Positions 1-14,553 of a stretch of 64,000 nt of DNA are shown here, in pieces. The translations under genes and the position numbers were made by a program. This stretch comes from Alentia gelatinosa. Lineage: Eukaryota > Annelida > Polychaeta > Phyllodocida > Polynoidae. The stretch lies in contig OX465583.1 of the NCBI GenBank assembly GCA_950022655.1, forward strand, positions 30,097,360 to 30,161,359, written 5' to 3'. The notes under the pieces were generated by a model. That model searched no databases, was not told the DNA's origin, and saw nothing but the letters and a program-made list of their open reading frames with translations. Each line of letters opens with the position of its first letter. The stretch's first letter is position 1.

Positions 1-1019
1 CAATTAGAATGCAAGTATTGAAATAGAGCCGCGAGTTTCGTTTACTTCTAGAAGAAAACCAGGTCGTTCTGACAGATAAGACTTCCCATGTCACCATAAT
101 GAAACGTTATAAGTTAATGAAATACTTACCCAGATTGAGAGATAACATTCTCGATATATACAACCGTCAAGTCTTAAAGCTACATTCTCAAAGTTGAATT
201 CGCAGTCTGAGAAAAGGAGGATGTAGATTGTAATTACAGATAGGTTTTACGATCGAAGACCATCACATGAATCCATTGTGGTAGCTGGGGAAAACGTTGG
301 TTGATAACAGACCAGCCGTCTCACGAGGTTAGCCAAGATGGACAGAGCTATTGAATACCTGTCATAAATGAATGTCAGGTCTCTTTCAAATTTCAAGTGA
401 ATCAATGTCTCACCTAACTGTAAACACAGCTGTGCATTCCTGGTGACTGCAATGTGTTTGTTGCAAGTCACCTGCAATGTGCAAACAATATAAACAAAAC
501 AGGATAATATATGTATGTTTTATTCAAGGTTTAGACATATCTGTACCTGCTCCTCTACTACTAATTAACCAGATATAGTAAATCTCACTGCTTATAGGCG
601 AGGTGAAAACATCTTAACGATATAAGAGGGGTGTTCCGAAAAGCTTCGAATTTATAACAGATTTGTATCAGAGATGGAATGGTGAAATGATATGTCAGTT
701 TAGACATCATAGACATTGATAAGATATGTATTATACGGTAACAGGCCTACGTAGTTATATGTCAAAGATACACGGTATAATTGCCAATTAGATCATCCCG
801 ATGCCAAAGGCGGAGGGATAATCTTATCTATAGTTTTACCACGTATTTTTGTCATACAAATACAGTCAGTCTGATTTCGTATTATCATATACCTTAAAAT
901 GGCGAAATTTAAAATTCTATTTATGTTGACTGAATGGATGTTCCCCGTACATCACAGTGTGATATACAGCCATAAATGTGACGTAAGTAGGAACAGTCGG
1001 TATATGAAGACGATACGGC

Positions 1020-1024
<5 letters not shown>

Positions 1025-1075
<51 letters not shown>
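1025..1075. repeat. (AT)n microsatellite
   Basis: About 25 uninterrupted AT units. It produces artefact open frames of Ile-Tyr on both strands. Confidence 0.97.
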
Positions 1076-1078
<3 letters not shown>

Positions 1079-1754
1079 ATATTCTTATAATTAATTACCT
1101 GTCTGATTGGCAGGAATTTAGGAAACATGATCATGATTTTATGAGGTCACTTCACACTAACCACAGACACATCCTAACAGGAGCTATATTTCATTGGCAT
1201 GTATATCAGCACATACTTTCTACTGTAGCTATACATACTCCTATACCATACCACCTCACTTATAAAGGCATTCACAAACCGACATGACCACAAGTCAATA
1301 AATTTGGCATTCCAAGAACGTGTTTTCATTCTTGAAAGCAGTCTTATGTGCGTAAAACACGGCTACTTGAGTAGGTTGTGAGAAGGCGTGACGCTATTTA
1401 CCATGGCCAGCAGCCAAGAAGCCCAGTAGCCACCTCGGGTATGTGCGTATGCGATTATGGAGGTATTTAGTACGTACAGTACGACCAGGGATGTTGACTA
1501 TAGGCATACAGATGAAGGGTCAATGTGGCCAGGTGGAAACTTGAGAATGAAAAATATTATTGCGATTTTATGCTGAATTAATTGATTTTCTATAGGTTTA
1601 TTCACCAAGAACAACATTTTATTCTATAATCCCTTCATAAGGTGGATTTTTTTCAATGAAATTTATCAAGAAATACCGCTAAATTTTTGTAATATTCTAG
1701 CATCATAGCATCACCAATTACAAGATGGGTAGTGTTATCTACCATTACAGTTCT

Positions 1755-2160
1755 ACCGAAATGCATCGCGCTCACTCTCGTACCCGCCAACCTTACCCCT
1801 ACCACCTCCCCATCTTCTATCGCTAGCCCTCTAATCCTACTCCCATCCCTACCCTTACCAATAATCTCACCCCTATCCCCTATACCCCTACATACTCACT
1901 TCAACTCCCTTCCCAACCCCTACCACTACCACCTACCTCTAGCCCTACCCTTACCACTGCCCCATACTCCTACCCTACTTCTACCCTACCGTATCCCAGC
2001 CTACTCCTTTCCTAACCGTACCCGTACCTCATTCCTGCCCAAAACCCTTTCCCTACTTCTACCCCTAATCCTACCCATACCCCTATCCCAATTCCTACCC
2101 CACTATCCTACCCCAACCATCCTACCATACCCCCACCCCTACCCGTATCCCTCAGCTCAC
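1755..2160 (+). repeat. Pyrimidine-rich CCTAC-type degenerate satellite
   Basis: Roughly 400 bases built from variants of CCTACC, CCCTAT and CTTACC, nearly free of G. It yields a spurious 161-codon frame of Pro, Leu and Ser. The 53.2-54.3 kb tract has the reverse strand bias. Confidence 0.85.
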
Positions 2161-3694
2161 ATGTGGTTTGTAATTCCCAGGAGACATCCCCCTCCCGCTT
2201 CAGGAGCTGCTCAATGAGCTGCTCATCGATTTGTTCTGCTCACATTCACTCACATGCCGCAGCAAAATAATCCCGTCGCCGTGGACGTGCTAAAGACATT
2301 ACCACACCGAGGAGGGAGAGGCAGGGGCCCCCAAGCAACACAACACCTCTGTGTCTCTTTCCTGGAAATAAGGCTGGTCTCTAGAACTCGGGCTCATTTC
2401 TAGAAGTCCTGAGGATTATCTCCATATCAAGGGCTTTTATCACATATTCTGAGAAGTGATGCATAGATTATTAGATATGGGCCATCTATGAATTATATAG
2501 ATTTGACCTCCATCCCCATTGGCATTCTGTGCGCAATAGAAAAAGGAAGATTTTGACCTCCACCACTTTTTTTTTTTTTTAAATCAATAAAGTTTATTGA
2601 CATAAAGTATTCGCCTCGGTAGGCGATCTTCCATACAATAGTCATGGACGATACAAGCTTACTTTTGTACATACTTGATGGATGGCCTCATAATTATGCT
2701 TATTCATGCAGTTGGCTCCTGCTTTTCAGCAATTGGAATATAGATAATAAGAATGACTGAGACAGTCACAGAAATTAAGTCCATAGATGGCCGGTGCCTA
2801 AAATCAGTTTCGTAGACGTTCTCCCATCAGCTTCAGATTTGACTGATCTTCGTGACTAAAACCCTTGTTTGACGGGTACTATGCGTGGCAGGTTATTGAA
2901 TTACGATAGACGACGATGTCATGGTCCGTCACTCGCATCCTCTCTCAGCAGTGGACAGTCTCTGGCACCATCTCTATTGAACCGGGGCCTCGTCTGTAGA
3001 TTGGAGGAGGCGAGCAGTGCTCAACAACTGGTGATCCAATGTCTAGGGATTCAGTTACCTCACGCCTGCGCTAAAATTAAAGGAAATCTGGTTAAGGGGA
3101 GACAAGACACCCCCATACAACACAATGTGAACTAAGACAAGAAAAAATGAAATAAATTAGCATTAAGTCCGTGTCCCCATTCCCAGAACTCAGTGTTTGA
3201 AGTGCAAAATGGTTATTGGCTTTAGTTAATTGAAGACAATTGGAACTGAAAGTCCCTCATTCTGGTTGACTGAGTAGGACGAAGACGACCATCGGCGAAT
3301 TCCGTTGAAAAGGATAGGAACTCAAGGGATGTAGCTTAACTTAAAACAAGACCGATAGATTCTGTCCTGTGGATTAAGGGGTGGAGAGAGGTTTACTGTG
3401 CGGCCACAGCTTATTCAAATCATCTTTTATAATCTGTTCATCACTAGTTGGCGTAAATATAGCTGTTCCAATACATTATTCAGTAGATGAAACACCGTCT
3501 TTAAGATGCTGTTGCCATAAGACGTTGGCTTCGGCTCTGTAGTAGACTGGAGTATTCAAAGCATGATATGGGGGATTTATATTATGTTCCCTTCTTTTAT
3601 ATATGTTAATTTACAGATGACGAGTTCATATTTAAAAAAAGACAAAACCAGCTATGGATGGTGGAGGCAAAGTGCATTGTTTGCACGCCTACTA

Positions 3695-4110
3695 CGGCCT
3701 ATAGCAGAGATAATTGCAGAGAAGCTGATCCATGGATGTCCATTGTTTCCATGTCAACTAACTGTGCCATATAACCATGAACGTGCAGTTATCTCAGTAT
3801 CAACTATTCGTGTATGACATTAGTGGAGACTGACATTTGTGGAAAAGTTGAACCATGAATTGTCCAGTATTGATATTTGCTTTTAAACTGCCATGAATGG
3901 ATTAAAGAACACCTTAATTCCATCATCCTTTAACAGGAAATTAGGCTAGTTCCTATGTGTCCTATGAAGCTGGCAATTAGCCATGTATAGACTATAGCAG
4001 AGACACTAGCAGATAAGCTGACCCATGAATATGCAGTGTGCCAACTGGCCATGAATAGCCTATAGCAGAGACAATTGTAGACAATGTGACCTATGAATGT
4101 TCAATGTTTG
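3695..4110 (+). repeat. Degenerate minisatellite ('CTATAGCAGAGACA')
   Basis: Three diverged copies of a unit with CCTATAGCAGAGA-AATTG-AGA followed by 'GCTGACCCATGAATGTCCA', starting near 3698, 3989 and 4056. Only the last two are close to head-to-tail. Confidence 0.6.
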
Positions 4111-6104
4111 CGTGTTGACCACCCATACCTGCTGGGCGTACTTAACGCTTATGTGCCGTGTACTCCCGCCGCCCCCCCCCCCCCTACCTCTCTACACACA
4201 ATCACTCACACTGGAGGCATACTTACAGAAGGAATAAGGGATTTTCCCTCTGGCTCCCCCTGGCTGCGTGATATGGCACAGAGCTAAGGCAATGATTGTC
4301 CACATAAAAAACATTTCATGCACCCAGGACTACATTACAACGGATCTTCTATCAAGTACAGCATCCTCACGGTGCTTTCTGACTGCGATCTTATTATGTT
4401 TTGTATTTTTTTGTCTTTCCTTTCTTAACACGCACAGAACAGCTCGGATGTGGATGGGTCACGAAAAGATTGCACAGTGCACAGTGAGATGTAGGGAACT
4501 CAATTAAGCCACATACCGATGCACGCACGTGTAGGGTTGGTTTTATGTGAGCATGAACATTGTGTGTGGATGCAAAGGGCAGGATGCTATGAGCAGCTCA
4601 TATTATGTTGTGTCTGCTGCTTTCTACACTGAGAACTCTGCATCTGTGTGAGTAGCTCCTCAGGCATGTCTGGTGCTCATCTTGCAGTATTGTGAGCAGC
4701 TCATTGCATGTGTTTTAACGGATGATAATGTAGAACTTACAAATATCATGTACATTGAGCTACAACACAGCACTAAATGACACATTTAGACTTTGGATTT
4801 GGGCGACCAGAATATTTTGTTGTAAAGTATTATTTTTACGGATGGTAGAGTAGGCTCTCTGATGTGCGTAAATGTATAGATCTATCTGTCTTCAGTGATC
4901 TTGTAGTTATTCGTGTATTTCCTTACCCGGTTTGAAAGACGTAGACATGAACCGAATAGGGCCACTCCTTGATGGGAGTAGAGAGGTATAAGGACATGGT
5001 TGCTTCAAACGGCGTTTGAATTGGCCGAGGATCATATATTGCCTTTCCTAGTCTTTAGTTTTATTATTTGTTTACACCAAATTTCTGAAATTACATCAGT
5101 TCCTACCACTTCATTTGATTAATATCACACATCAGAATGTGACTTGCTGTATCCTCATTTACCCCTCCAGAATATCCTTACTATCGGCTCAGAAACGCAC
5201 CAGGCCTTGTATCCAGCATCACAGGCATCTCCTCAGGCAGGGGTTCGCCTCTCAGGGCATATGTCACTAGGTCAGTCGTTCTGAGCTGCTCATACCTAAG
5301 CTGGGTGGAGCAGAACAGGGTTCGAGCAGAAACGTGGCCCGGATATGAGCAGCTAGGCATGGATCAATGCGCAATCCATAAACTCAGCCCCCCTCCTCCG
5401 CCTACCGTATTAGGCCGGCTATTTCAGGCTAGGCCTACATTCCCAGGGTGACATACATTTTGGGACCTCTGCTGGCCAAGGTTAAGAAGCAGTCAGGGGC
5501 GTATTCTGTGGATGTTATGTTGATGGGTGATACAACATCTGGGTCTGGGTTATCTTGGTTGGTGTGGGCACCTTTATGGTCGTCTTGTACTGTTCTTATA
5601 TGAATGGTCTGATTTGAATTTTATATAACATTCAATCCGTTACGTCCCATTATCGCATTGTTGACGACATTATCAGTTAAACCGAACACATCATTCTTTA
5701 TGCCCAACGAAGCTTGAAGAAACCTGACCTGATAAAAGGGCAATCTCCGACATTTAATGAGGGTGAAAATCACACAATATCTGCACTTCTATAGCCATAT
5801 ATTGACGTCCAACGTATTTTACAGCATCCGCCTTCGCAGTACGTTTTACCGTAGAGCCGAGCCATCCAAAACAATCTATAAAATGTGATTCCCGGACGGG
5901 TTATCCTTCATCAGTTAATTGGCTTCGTCGTATAGGGTCCATACAAGCCGCTCCTGCCAAGTGAAATTAAAAACCATCGCCGCAGCTTCGAGCTATATAT
6001 ATATGGGCAAATGACATGGTGCTTCATCACTGTGATGAATGAGTCCAGCCTAGATTTAAGACCCACTGCGATCAAAGATTCAAAGGGAGGTGATCATTGT
6101 AAAA

Positions 6105-6335
6105 CAAATTCAAAATGCCACTCTTCTAGCATTGAGAAATAAATTTACTTCAGCATAAGGGAAATGAATTTAATACAAGTGTTGGGAAATACATTTAAAA
6201 TGCCACTCTCCGCAAAATGCTGTATATGGAAATAAATTCCAAATGGCATTATTTTAGCGTTCTGAAATAAATTCAAAATGCGGCTCATCTAAGATTTTGA
6301 AATTTATTCAAAATGCCGATCTTCTAGTAGTAGCA
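6105..6335 (+). repeat. Degenerate tandem repeat ('AAATTCAAAATGCC')
   Basis: Five or more diverged units containing AAATAAATTCAAAATGCC followed by CTCTTCTAGCAT, with irregular spacing of about 35-60 bases. Confidence 0.7.
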
Positions 6336-9300
6336 TCATAGGTCAGTGTTAGGGTCGCAGATAGACAAAGAATATCTGATAAAATATATGCAGTATACGA
6401 GGCTAACTACCGCGACTATTGAGCAAGTGACTGTCCCAGCGCTCTAGGCTGGGTATAAAAAAAGAATAGAAATTTCCAAAGGAGGGGCACCCGCCTAATT
6501 CACTGAACCACTCTTATTAGTCAAACTCCACACATGGTAAAAGACCAATAACAGACTCAGTTAAAGGAAAGGATACTACAAAAAACATATCTGATGCCGT
6601 GGCGCTGTTCAGTGGGATTCACGCGAGCTGCTCAGGCATCGGGCACTGTGGATAATGCAGGAGGTGGCCACTCGTGGGTAGATTAGAAAGCGGGGCCCTT
6701 TAAGGCCTGGAATTACTGGATTGTCAGCAATCATGGTTGGAGTCGCGCGGTGCACGAAGGGCGATCCAATCACAGGGCTATAGTCCGTTCAGGACTAGTT
6801 GGACTTGCTCGTGACTACAAATTTCCATATGTAATGTTGCAAAAAATGCTAGATAACAAAGTGGAGCATTAGATTTTCCTTCATGATCTGGCAATGGGTG
6901 TCTCCGCCAGTGACATTTGTTTCTGCAGGAATTGTTTCTATGCCTAATTCTATTGATATATAGTCATTCTTAACGCTATATTCAGCGTTAAAGATTTACC
7001 AGGTTTTCTTCATCAATATGACTTAAAATAAGGGGTTGAATTGTTATTTCCTTAAGCTGATTATCTTTTGCTCCAGTGGCTTGGTAGTTATTTGTGCACC
7101 TCTTTACAGAGTTGGAAACACATGGATGCTTCCGACAGACATATCTGAATGGGCCATCTTCTTGGTTATAGTGTAGCCATAATCGGTCTCATGCTGGATA
7201 GACTATACTCGTTACCGATGGTGAGCAGTTCAGGAGCAGCTCCAGACATCTTCCGCCATGGACCACCGGCGGCCGGCCTACCCCAGTCTTTTCCCAGCCG
7301 TCTAGATGAAAAATAGAAAAAAATACATATAAATGGAAATCTAATCTGCAAACGGCCACTTTTGTGTCTAGGCATATCAGCCGAGAAAGCAATGGCATCG
7401 AGAGTCGGACAAGGGAAGCCTGTGTGGGACAGGAAATGAAGCTTTTTGAAGCTGTACTTTCGCTGTATGTAAGCTTCATATCTGTATATGATATATCTTT
7501 ACACATCCTGATATGAGTTTATATATCCATCATGATTGTTCTGTGGCTTCTAGTTCCTCTATATCATACCAGATATGAATTATATTCATATATAGAGATA
7601 TGATCTATATTTATTCTGTGTGTGAGTTTTTCAGATATGTAGGTACATACTTTAACTTTATCCTCCAGATGCAGTATATGTCACTCTTCCTATGAATATA
7701 AGCTCTACTTTGTTTTTACTTTCTGAGAATTGTAACAGCCTCCATTGTTCCGTGGATATATTTGACTTCTTGAACATTACCCTAGGGGGCTGCGATGGAC
7801 ATTGTAAACGCAAAACGTGTGTATCAGACTTACATATGTTTTGCACTATCTGGTGCTTACATAGGAGACATTATAAAATCGATTTGTATTACAAAGTGTA
7901 GGCATTAAATATAGAGTTGATAGCGACAGGTGGATACACAACAAAATAGATTCTTTAATCGTCAATATAACGACATGAAATAAAGCTGTTTTGCTTCTGA
8001 CGGTTTTCTATATTGACCTTGTTTTGCTGGGGGCTATATCGCAGCCACCACTAGGATATCATTGACAAGCAATATTGAACTCCAGTCGTATAATATACCT
8101 AGCAGTTATCGATCATTCTCTTCTAGATTGAAAAGGAAATACGAATATTGATCTTTTATTTCATAGAGAGTGACGTTGTAGTAGTGTTGTCAATGCAGGT
8201 AAAAAGGGTGAAACGTTGTGAGGTACATTTTATCAATGTCCCCTATCACAGTGCCCCTACCTACCCTTTCAGAACACCCCTGTCATTCGGCAACACCACT
8301 AACACCCCCTTACCCCTCCCCCAGCCTTTTTACCCATAATGCACCTAGGCACATCTCACCGATCACGTGACCTATTGACCAACCCCCGTCGTCCACGTGA
8401 CGTATCAGGGCGCACCCTGCCGGCCAATTAGGAAGTGATCACTCTCCCCCCGAGGTGTGGTCTGTTATTAGGGGAAACTTGGATTCCAACCAGACTCGCT
8501 GGCCGTCCATCTATTACGTAGTTAGTGACCAAAGTTTTACTCGTGTCAGTAGCAACAAATATGGGAGAATGGGCCGGAGAAGTGGATCTTATATCTACAA
8601 ACTGATGAATACATGTCATTTAATATTTAAATTATAAAAGGTTTCCTGTATTCAATCTGCCATGTCGTTTGAGACGCACCTCATGTTATAATAAGATGTA
8701 ATTTCAATGGTTTCTGTCGGCCAATTACGGACATTCTATGTTGCAATAGGTAATAATGAAATGGAGTTACTTCCTTATAATGAAATCTTGATTTCTTTTG
8801 CATTTCGGAATTTTTGGAGCCTATAATGTCCTAAGTTGTGAATTTGAGGTAGCTCAATCTAGACTACCTCACTTGATATGGCCTAGAGTCAGTAGAATAA
8901 CAAAACTCACCCATTGCTGGCAAAAGGTATACTATCAACCCCTGCATTTCGCAGTTTACCCACTAGGGTACCACTCGGTGTCACCCTGCTTCTCACTGTT
9001 TAAAGGCGGAGAATTCTTAAGTTTGAGTGGATGGCTGCAATCGCAATGTGAATACATAGACATATAGAAACGGGAATTCCCATACACATATTGTATCTAT
9101 AAAGGAACCCAGGCAATATGCGTATTGGTAAAGTGACCAACCAGTGAATATACTGGAGTGACACCCAAGGCTATGAAACGTGAGGATGATAAGTTGATTG
9201 TTTATTTTAGAGACACTTTCAAACCCTGGTATACAAACCTGAACACACACCCGCATTTTACGACTGAGCGGCTTGTTGCTTTCAGAACCTTTCACAGTTG

Positions 9301-9584
9301 ACTGACCACTGGGCAGGGCCTGGATGGCGCTGTACATTGAGGGATGAGGGTTCGATGCGGTGCCTTGTTTACACACACAGATTAGATGGATTCGATCTAA
9401 CCATTTTGTCGCCGTTTCAGTTTTTCCATCGCCTCAGATGATACATTAAGCTTGAGACGCTTGATAGTCTAACTGCATAGGGTTGGAGGGTCTTTTACAC
9501 TTCAGCAAATGAGAGGGTATATCACTACAAAGGAAAGGTTATAGATGAAATTTATAGAACCAGATGACCTCCTTTCATGTGATA

Positions 9585-9745
9585 AGGGAAGTTAAAAAAG
9601 TATCACCTCGGTAAACTCATAGGGAGGGAATATCTGCTTGAATTTATCTCATGGATTTGATCACTGCCCCTGTAAAATCTGAAACATTATATATCCTCAG
9701 GGTGTCCAGGGACGTCATTCAAACCAATAAATGAAACCAAACCAA
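9585..9745 (+). mobile_element. SINE family A, 3' part
   Basis: Shares 'CACCTCGGTAAA', 'GAATTTATCTCATGGATTTG', 'ATCACTGCCCCTGTAAAA' and a 'CCAGGGACGT' tail followed by A-rich sequence with the copies at 20960, 35581, 38462 and 57188. The tRNA-like head is missing. Confidence 0.7.
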
Positions 9746-11123
9746 ACTTCAGTCTATCTAATCAAACTGAACTGCTCAGCTTTTAATCATCCCGCACTCG
9801 AACCAATGCACAACTGGATTCTTGTCAAGCATATGTCATCAACCGTTTTAAAGTTGTTTTTTCTTTGTTCTATGGAGTACAAGATTGAAAAGGGGGCAGG
9901 GGTTAACATTTTCAGAAATTTTGCGTAAATACTTTATGGATGGCCACTAACAGTGGTTTTACACCGGGTACAGTTGCGCCATCATCACATATCCCACATG
10001 AACCTCTCCAATTTCCTTGCGGATGATGGCTGAACTAGCAATCACTCTGTGTCCTATAGTACTACTACCAGCTGCACATCCTTCCCCAAGGCCTCCCCCA
10101 GACCCGATATATAATTATGACGAGTTGTTTGTTGGGTTACCAGGCCGCAATAATATCATTGTAAGTGGCAGCTGTGAGCATCTACACCACTACGAGATGA
10201 CGATTGTGTGTGAGCGTGTGGCCATTATACCCCCAGTGATGGGGGTGGTGTCATGTCAGGGCAGAGATGCAATACTCTCTGTTATTGAAGGGCGATCAGT
10301 GACACTCGCTCAGTGTGAGTCACACTTTTCATTGGTAGATTATTATTGTTGGCAGTGTGCCAAGTGGACCATGAAAGAGCAACAGGCTTGCATATAGCCC
10401 ATATGTTAGTGCTAGAATAAAATCCACCCCAGAAGTTATGTAATTTTAAATATTGTCATTTCTTGAATCTCTATAGAGACATTATAAGGGTAGCAATCTT
10501 TATTGACAATTCAGTTATCTAGGATGTAGATAAAATAGTACATGTTAAGGTTATTTTCCTTAGTGAAAAAAGGAGCAATACTAGTATAGATACCTTAACA
10601 GCCCATCCACTAAGGTGCCATTCTACAAACAGTAATATGTACAAAACACGAAGATCTATGATTGTAGTAAAATGGAATGACTAAAATATCTTGGTCCAAA
10701 CCCCTCCAAGGTTTTGTCACTGTTTTTTTTATTTGGTCACTAGTGACCGATTTTATGGCACTTTCTAAAGGTTTTCAGAAGGTGTCACTTAACTCCCACC
10801 ACATTTTTATGGACACTTCATAGTGGATGATGACATCTCAGTATCAATATCATTTTTCATCTAATGTAGTAAATCTGTTTTATAACTTCATCATATTGGT
10901 TAAATTTTCTTCTTTATTATGGGTCACATGCTCATGAATATTTATTGGCCAGGTTTCAATATGGCTTCTTTGTTTCATATTTCCAGTATATTAAATATAC
11001 AGAGTAGAGATGAAGCAGAATTAAGACAATTTCTGGCCTTTTTGCCTAGACTTAACTGACACCTTAGAAGGATGTATGTTTACAATTGTCATGGATTAAC
11101 GAATGTTCCCCTTCTTCTTGCAG

Positions 11124-11275
11124 ATCAACCCTAACAGCAAGGCCTACAACGAGGGATTAAAGGTCGGGGATTACGTGGATCGGATTAACGGGGACTCTAC
11201 TCAGAATTTGATGCACAATGAAGCTCTGCAGTTGATCAGAAACGCCTCAGACAAGTTAGAGGTCGAAATCCGAAG
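11124..11275 (+). CDS. Exon 1 of visible chain: C-terminal two thirds of a PDZ domain
   Basis: The acceptor is a pyrimidine run ending in CTTGCAG and the donor is AAG|GTATGT. Fifty codons plus two bases are open. The peptide shows PDZ landmarks: 'SKAYNEGLKVGD' (residues 5-16), the 'RINGDS' turn (20-25), and helix alphaB 'MHNEALQLIRNA' (30-41), followed by the last strand 'LEVEIR' (45-50). His31 sits at the first position of helix alphaB, which in PDZ domains usually means class I ligands ending S/T-x-hydrophobic. The GLGF-type binding loop and first two strands must be encoded by an upstream exon; I found none in 1-11100. Third codon positions are GC-rich compared with the flanking intron. 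It ends in phase 2, matching exon 2 (29312) and the candidate cassette at 14554. Confidence 0.88.
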
Positions 11276-11939
11276 GTATGTAGAAACATCTTCTCATTTA
11301 ATATCCACCGAATACGGAGTCTCTATACTTAACCAATGGAGCCTGCAGATAGCTACTGAGTACACTACGGAAAGTCGTACTCAGTAGACTACGGAAAAAA
11401 GTCTCTAGCGTGCAAAGTAGTGCATGAGAATATCGGCGGCGATATAGTGTTCGTTTGATAAATTACATTTGGAATGCTGGTAACATTACCATGATTTTGA
11501 TCTGTATGGTCGTATAGCCAGTGACACACTCAGATATGCAACACACTCATATATGCTGCTTAGGTTTGGGAGAGGTTATAGAGGCATTCTGCGTGCTTGC
11601 AAACAGCAAATAACCCAAGGAGGGGAGGGAACCCAAAGCTTTTTATTGTTGAATTTGTATAATTCCATGCAATGTGACCATCTTCTTGTGTGATCCAAAA
11701 TTTTGTCTCTGTTAAGGTTAATCTCACAGTTGCAGAACCGTCCCATAGTGATTCTTTAAGAGCAGCTCATTGCCTTCAGATCCTGCATGCTGTGAGCAGC
11801 TCCCATTGAGCACCTCACACCCGGTCTGCTACCCATCCCTGCCGCCAGCCTGCCCCCTTTTTACCCCCGCCTGTTATTGCTATCCGGTGCACAGCAAGCT
11901 TACAAACCACTCTGAGGGGGCTTCACACCCCCAGCTGGG

Positions 11940-12055
11940 GTCAGGGTTAACCCCACGTGGTCTGTCTCACGCACGGGACCAGCGAAATCCAATAAAACCC
12001 GACGCGAGGATCCTCACGCCCGCCCAGGACCAGCGCAATCAGCCTTTTCCATCTA
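11940..12055 (+). repeat. Two-copy GC-rich tandem repeat
   Basis: CTCACGC-GGACCAGCGAAATC is repeated about 55 bases later as CTCACGCCC-AGGACCAGCGCAATC. Confidence 0.5.
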
Positions 12056-14553
12056 ATTAGCCGCAGGGTATTAATAGAACCTAATCAGGTTTTCTTCGGA
12101 ATACGCAATGGTGGAGACCTTGAGTGAAGGCAATTGCCCGATGGCTGTCCACTAATGAAAGCTTCGGAGACTTTCAACATCCGCAACCTCCTTTGAATAA
12201 GAGTCTTCACGAGACTGCGAATGCGTTTATAATCTGGAAATTGGTCTTGTCTAGTGTGGTTAAGAGATCTAACTGCGTCTTTGGGGATTGGGATTGGGAA
12301 TTCCACTGGTTGATGTTTTTACTGGTGGAATGAGGATTGGGGTGCTGCTGGGTAAGCTGCTTTGAACTGCTCTGAGCAGCTGTCAATGCATAATATTCAA
12401 TTCTAGACACCTAAAAAGTGTTTTCCTAGCAGTCGTGGTGGCATTAATTCTCACACATGTTGTCACCCATCTATTGCTCGTAATGGTCGAAGCATCATAC
12501 ATCATTTGACCCTAATGATGTATATTTGTTTCCAGTAGGATGAATTTTTAAGACGATTACAGGGTCGGCATTAGTGGAGGCCTATCATTGATGGCAAATG
12601 ATGGGTCGATGGAGAAGGGTGTAACGTTAACAATCGATTTCTACATGTTATGCTACTGTTAGCCAACAAATGATGGGTAACCGAGCTTAGAAAGAAATCG
12701 TTAAACACATCCCGAATGGAGGTTTTTAGGGATTTATGTGGTATTGACTTTATGATCTATTCGGCAGCGAACATGAAAAAGGGGGTAATACAACTATTAA
12801 TGCGCAGTTTTCCATCTGCTCCATTCACCTGCGTCAATAAAACAGTTTTAATAAGCATCAAATCTTTTAAATGAAGCCTCTCACGTAGAATTCACAGTAA
12901 AACAGGGTATTCAATCTTAAAGACAATGATTTAAACCAGATGGACCTTGGGGCCTCATACCTAATACCACCACTAAATGCAAACTCATAGTGTGCAAACA
13001 AAATTAGGAACTTGACTGTTTTACCCGCTTGGATGCATGCACTTGGAGGGAATTAGAACCTGGGACCTTCGAATCAATAGGGTAGGTCTTTCATTTCGTG
13101 TCCTTTCAATTCTCAGTCAATGAGATTAATGGGGTTTCCAGATCTACTTTTAGGACTCCATTCAATCCATTGAAATTCCTCTGGTAAAAGACAAGACTAC
13201 AAATACTCCTGACAGGCAATTCTAAAACCTTAAAAAGACTCATTGAAAGTCCTTAAAAGACAGTTAACGCAATCTTCTAATGCTGTTCAATGAAAGTTAT
13301 GATCATGGTAACTGAAAACATGCATAAAATGTAAAGTCAAAAGTAAAATTTTTATTATGTCGTAGTATGTTTCGTTAACAGAGAAGCAATGAGAACTAAT
13401 AATGCACATCTTATTTGCACCAGGTGATATCTGAACCTTTTATGTGGATGGCATTTGTCTCATAACATCTCAGATTTTTCTCTTACTACGAGCTTGTTTA
13501 TTTGTCAATATGTTTATATTTTTTCATATGATGTCAAAGGATCACTACTGGGAGGTATCGGCATGGATGTTTCTGATATATAAAACTCAATTAAAACTTG
13601 ATGAGGATCCGATTTCATACATTTGGGAATACGAAGTACTTGAGTGGTTTGAGAGGAAAGAGGGTTTGATATATTCATATTTCAAGGAGTTGTAGATCAT
13701 AAAACATGCTGCTAAATTGTCATCCAATATTGCATATCTGTGTTATTAGCGTAGTCTAGTGAGCATTATCTGAGTAAAATCTTATAAAGCTAAAATGTCA
13801 ATTGATACAATTTATGAATGACAATAATTTAATTTTTGATTATTTGACTTCAATACATGATAACTTAATAAACCGTTCCTTTAATGCCATGATTCTGTCG
13901 GGGATTTTATTGAAATAGGAAATGTCAATGATATAACGAAATTGAAAGAGGAAAGAATTGAACGAGTAAGACTTATTCTCGCTCTTCTTCTACTCACTGG
14001 CTTATTGTCACAGAAATTGGGAATTTATCAAGAGAAAGTGGAACTTAAGTGAACATTATTCTTTTGAGGGAAAACTGTTGTTTTCAGATTTGTACATGAA
14101 GAACTAGCCAATTCTGATGTTCTGGAATTATTTGCATACTAAAGAAAAGAAAATATTTCAGGTAATAGTGCCGTGATCTGCGGTATCATCGTGGCTACAG
14201 ACGTTGCCAAGAAGGGTTTCTGGTATGATGTACATAAGAAAATGGACGAAGGGATGGCTGTATGCCTGTTGAATATAAAGATAATCTAGTTATATTTGTC
14301 AGGAAAAAGGAATTTGTCAGGTAAAAGTCAGGCAAATGTTGGGGAAATTTGACACCCCTATTTTTTTTCCTGATTAGAAGCGTCCTGAAACTAATCAGAG
14401 AGGTTTGCCGTATCTGTATTCCTTTTATGAATAGGTATGACTGCATATCCCATTCTGTGCTTTGATTATGAGCACAGTGCTGATGGACCTTCACGGTCGT
14501 GTCTATGTTGTATACATCTCTGTACACCCCCAACAGACACCTGTCTCACACAG

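Larger units (their letters stand above)
1..11123. other. 5' flank or upstream intron
   Basis: No coding exon can be supported here. Open frames are short, AT-rich and unlike any family I know. I looked for the missing PDZ N-terminal half (a W-G-F-R type strand before the binding loop) and did not find it. The stretch holds a dinucleotide microsatellite, a pyrimidine-rich tract, two degenerate tandem repeats, one SINE tail and several copies of the TGAGCAGCTCA motif, each listed separately. Confidence 0.7.

Noticed and set aside
1732..2217. 161-codon plus-strand open frame
   Set aside because: Composed of Pro/Leu/Ser/Tyr from a pyrimidine-rich satellite; stops are absent because of composition.
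10017..10397. 126-codon frame upstream of the PDZ exon
   Set aside because: Checked as a source of the PDZ N-terminus or a signal peptide; no W-G-F-R type strand and no suitable donor.
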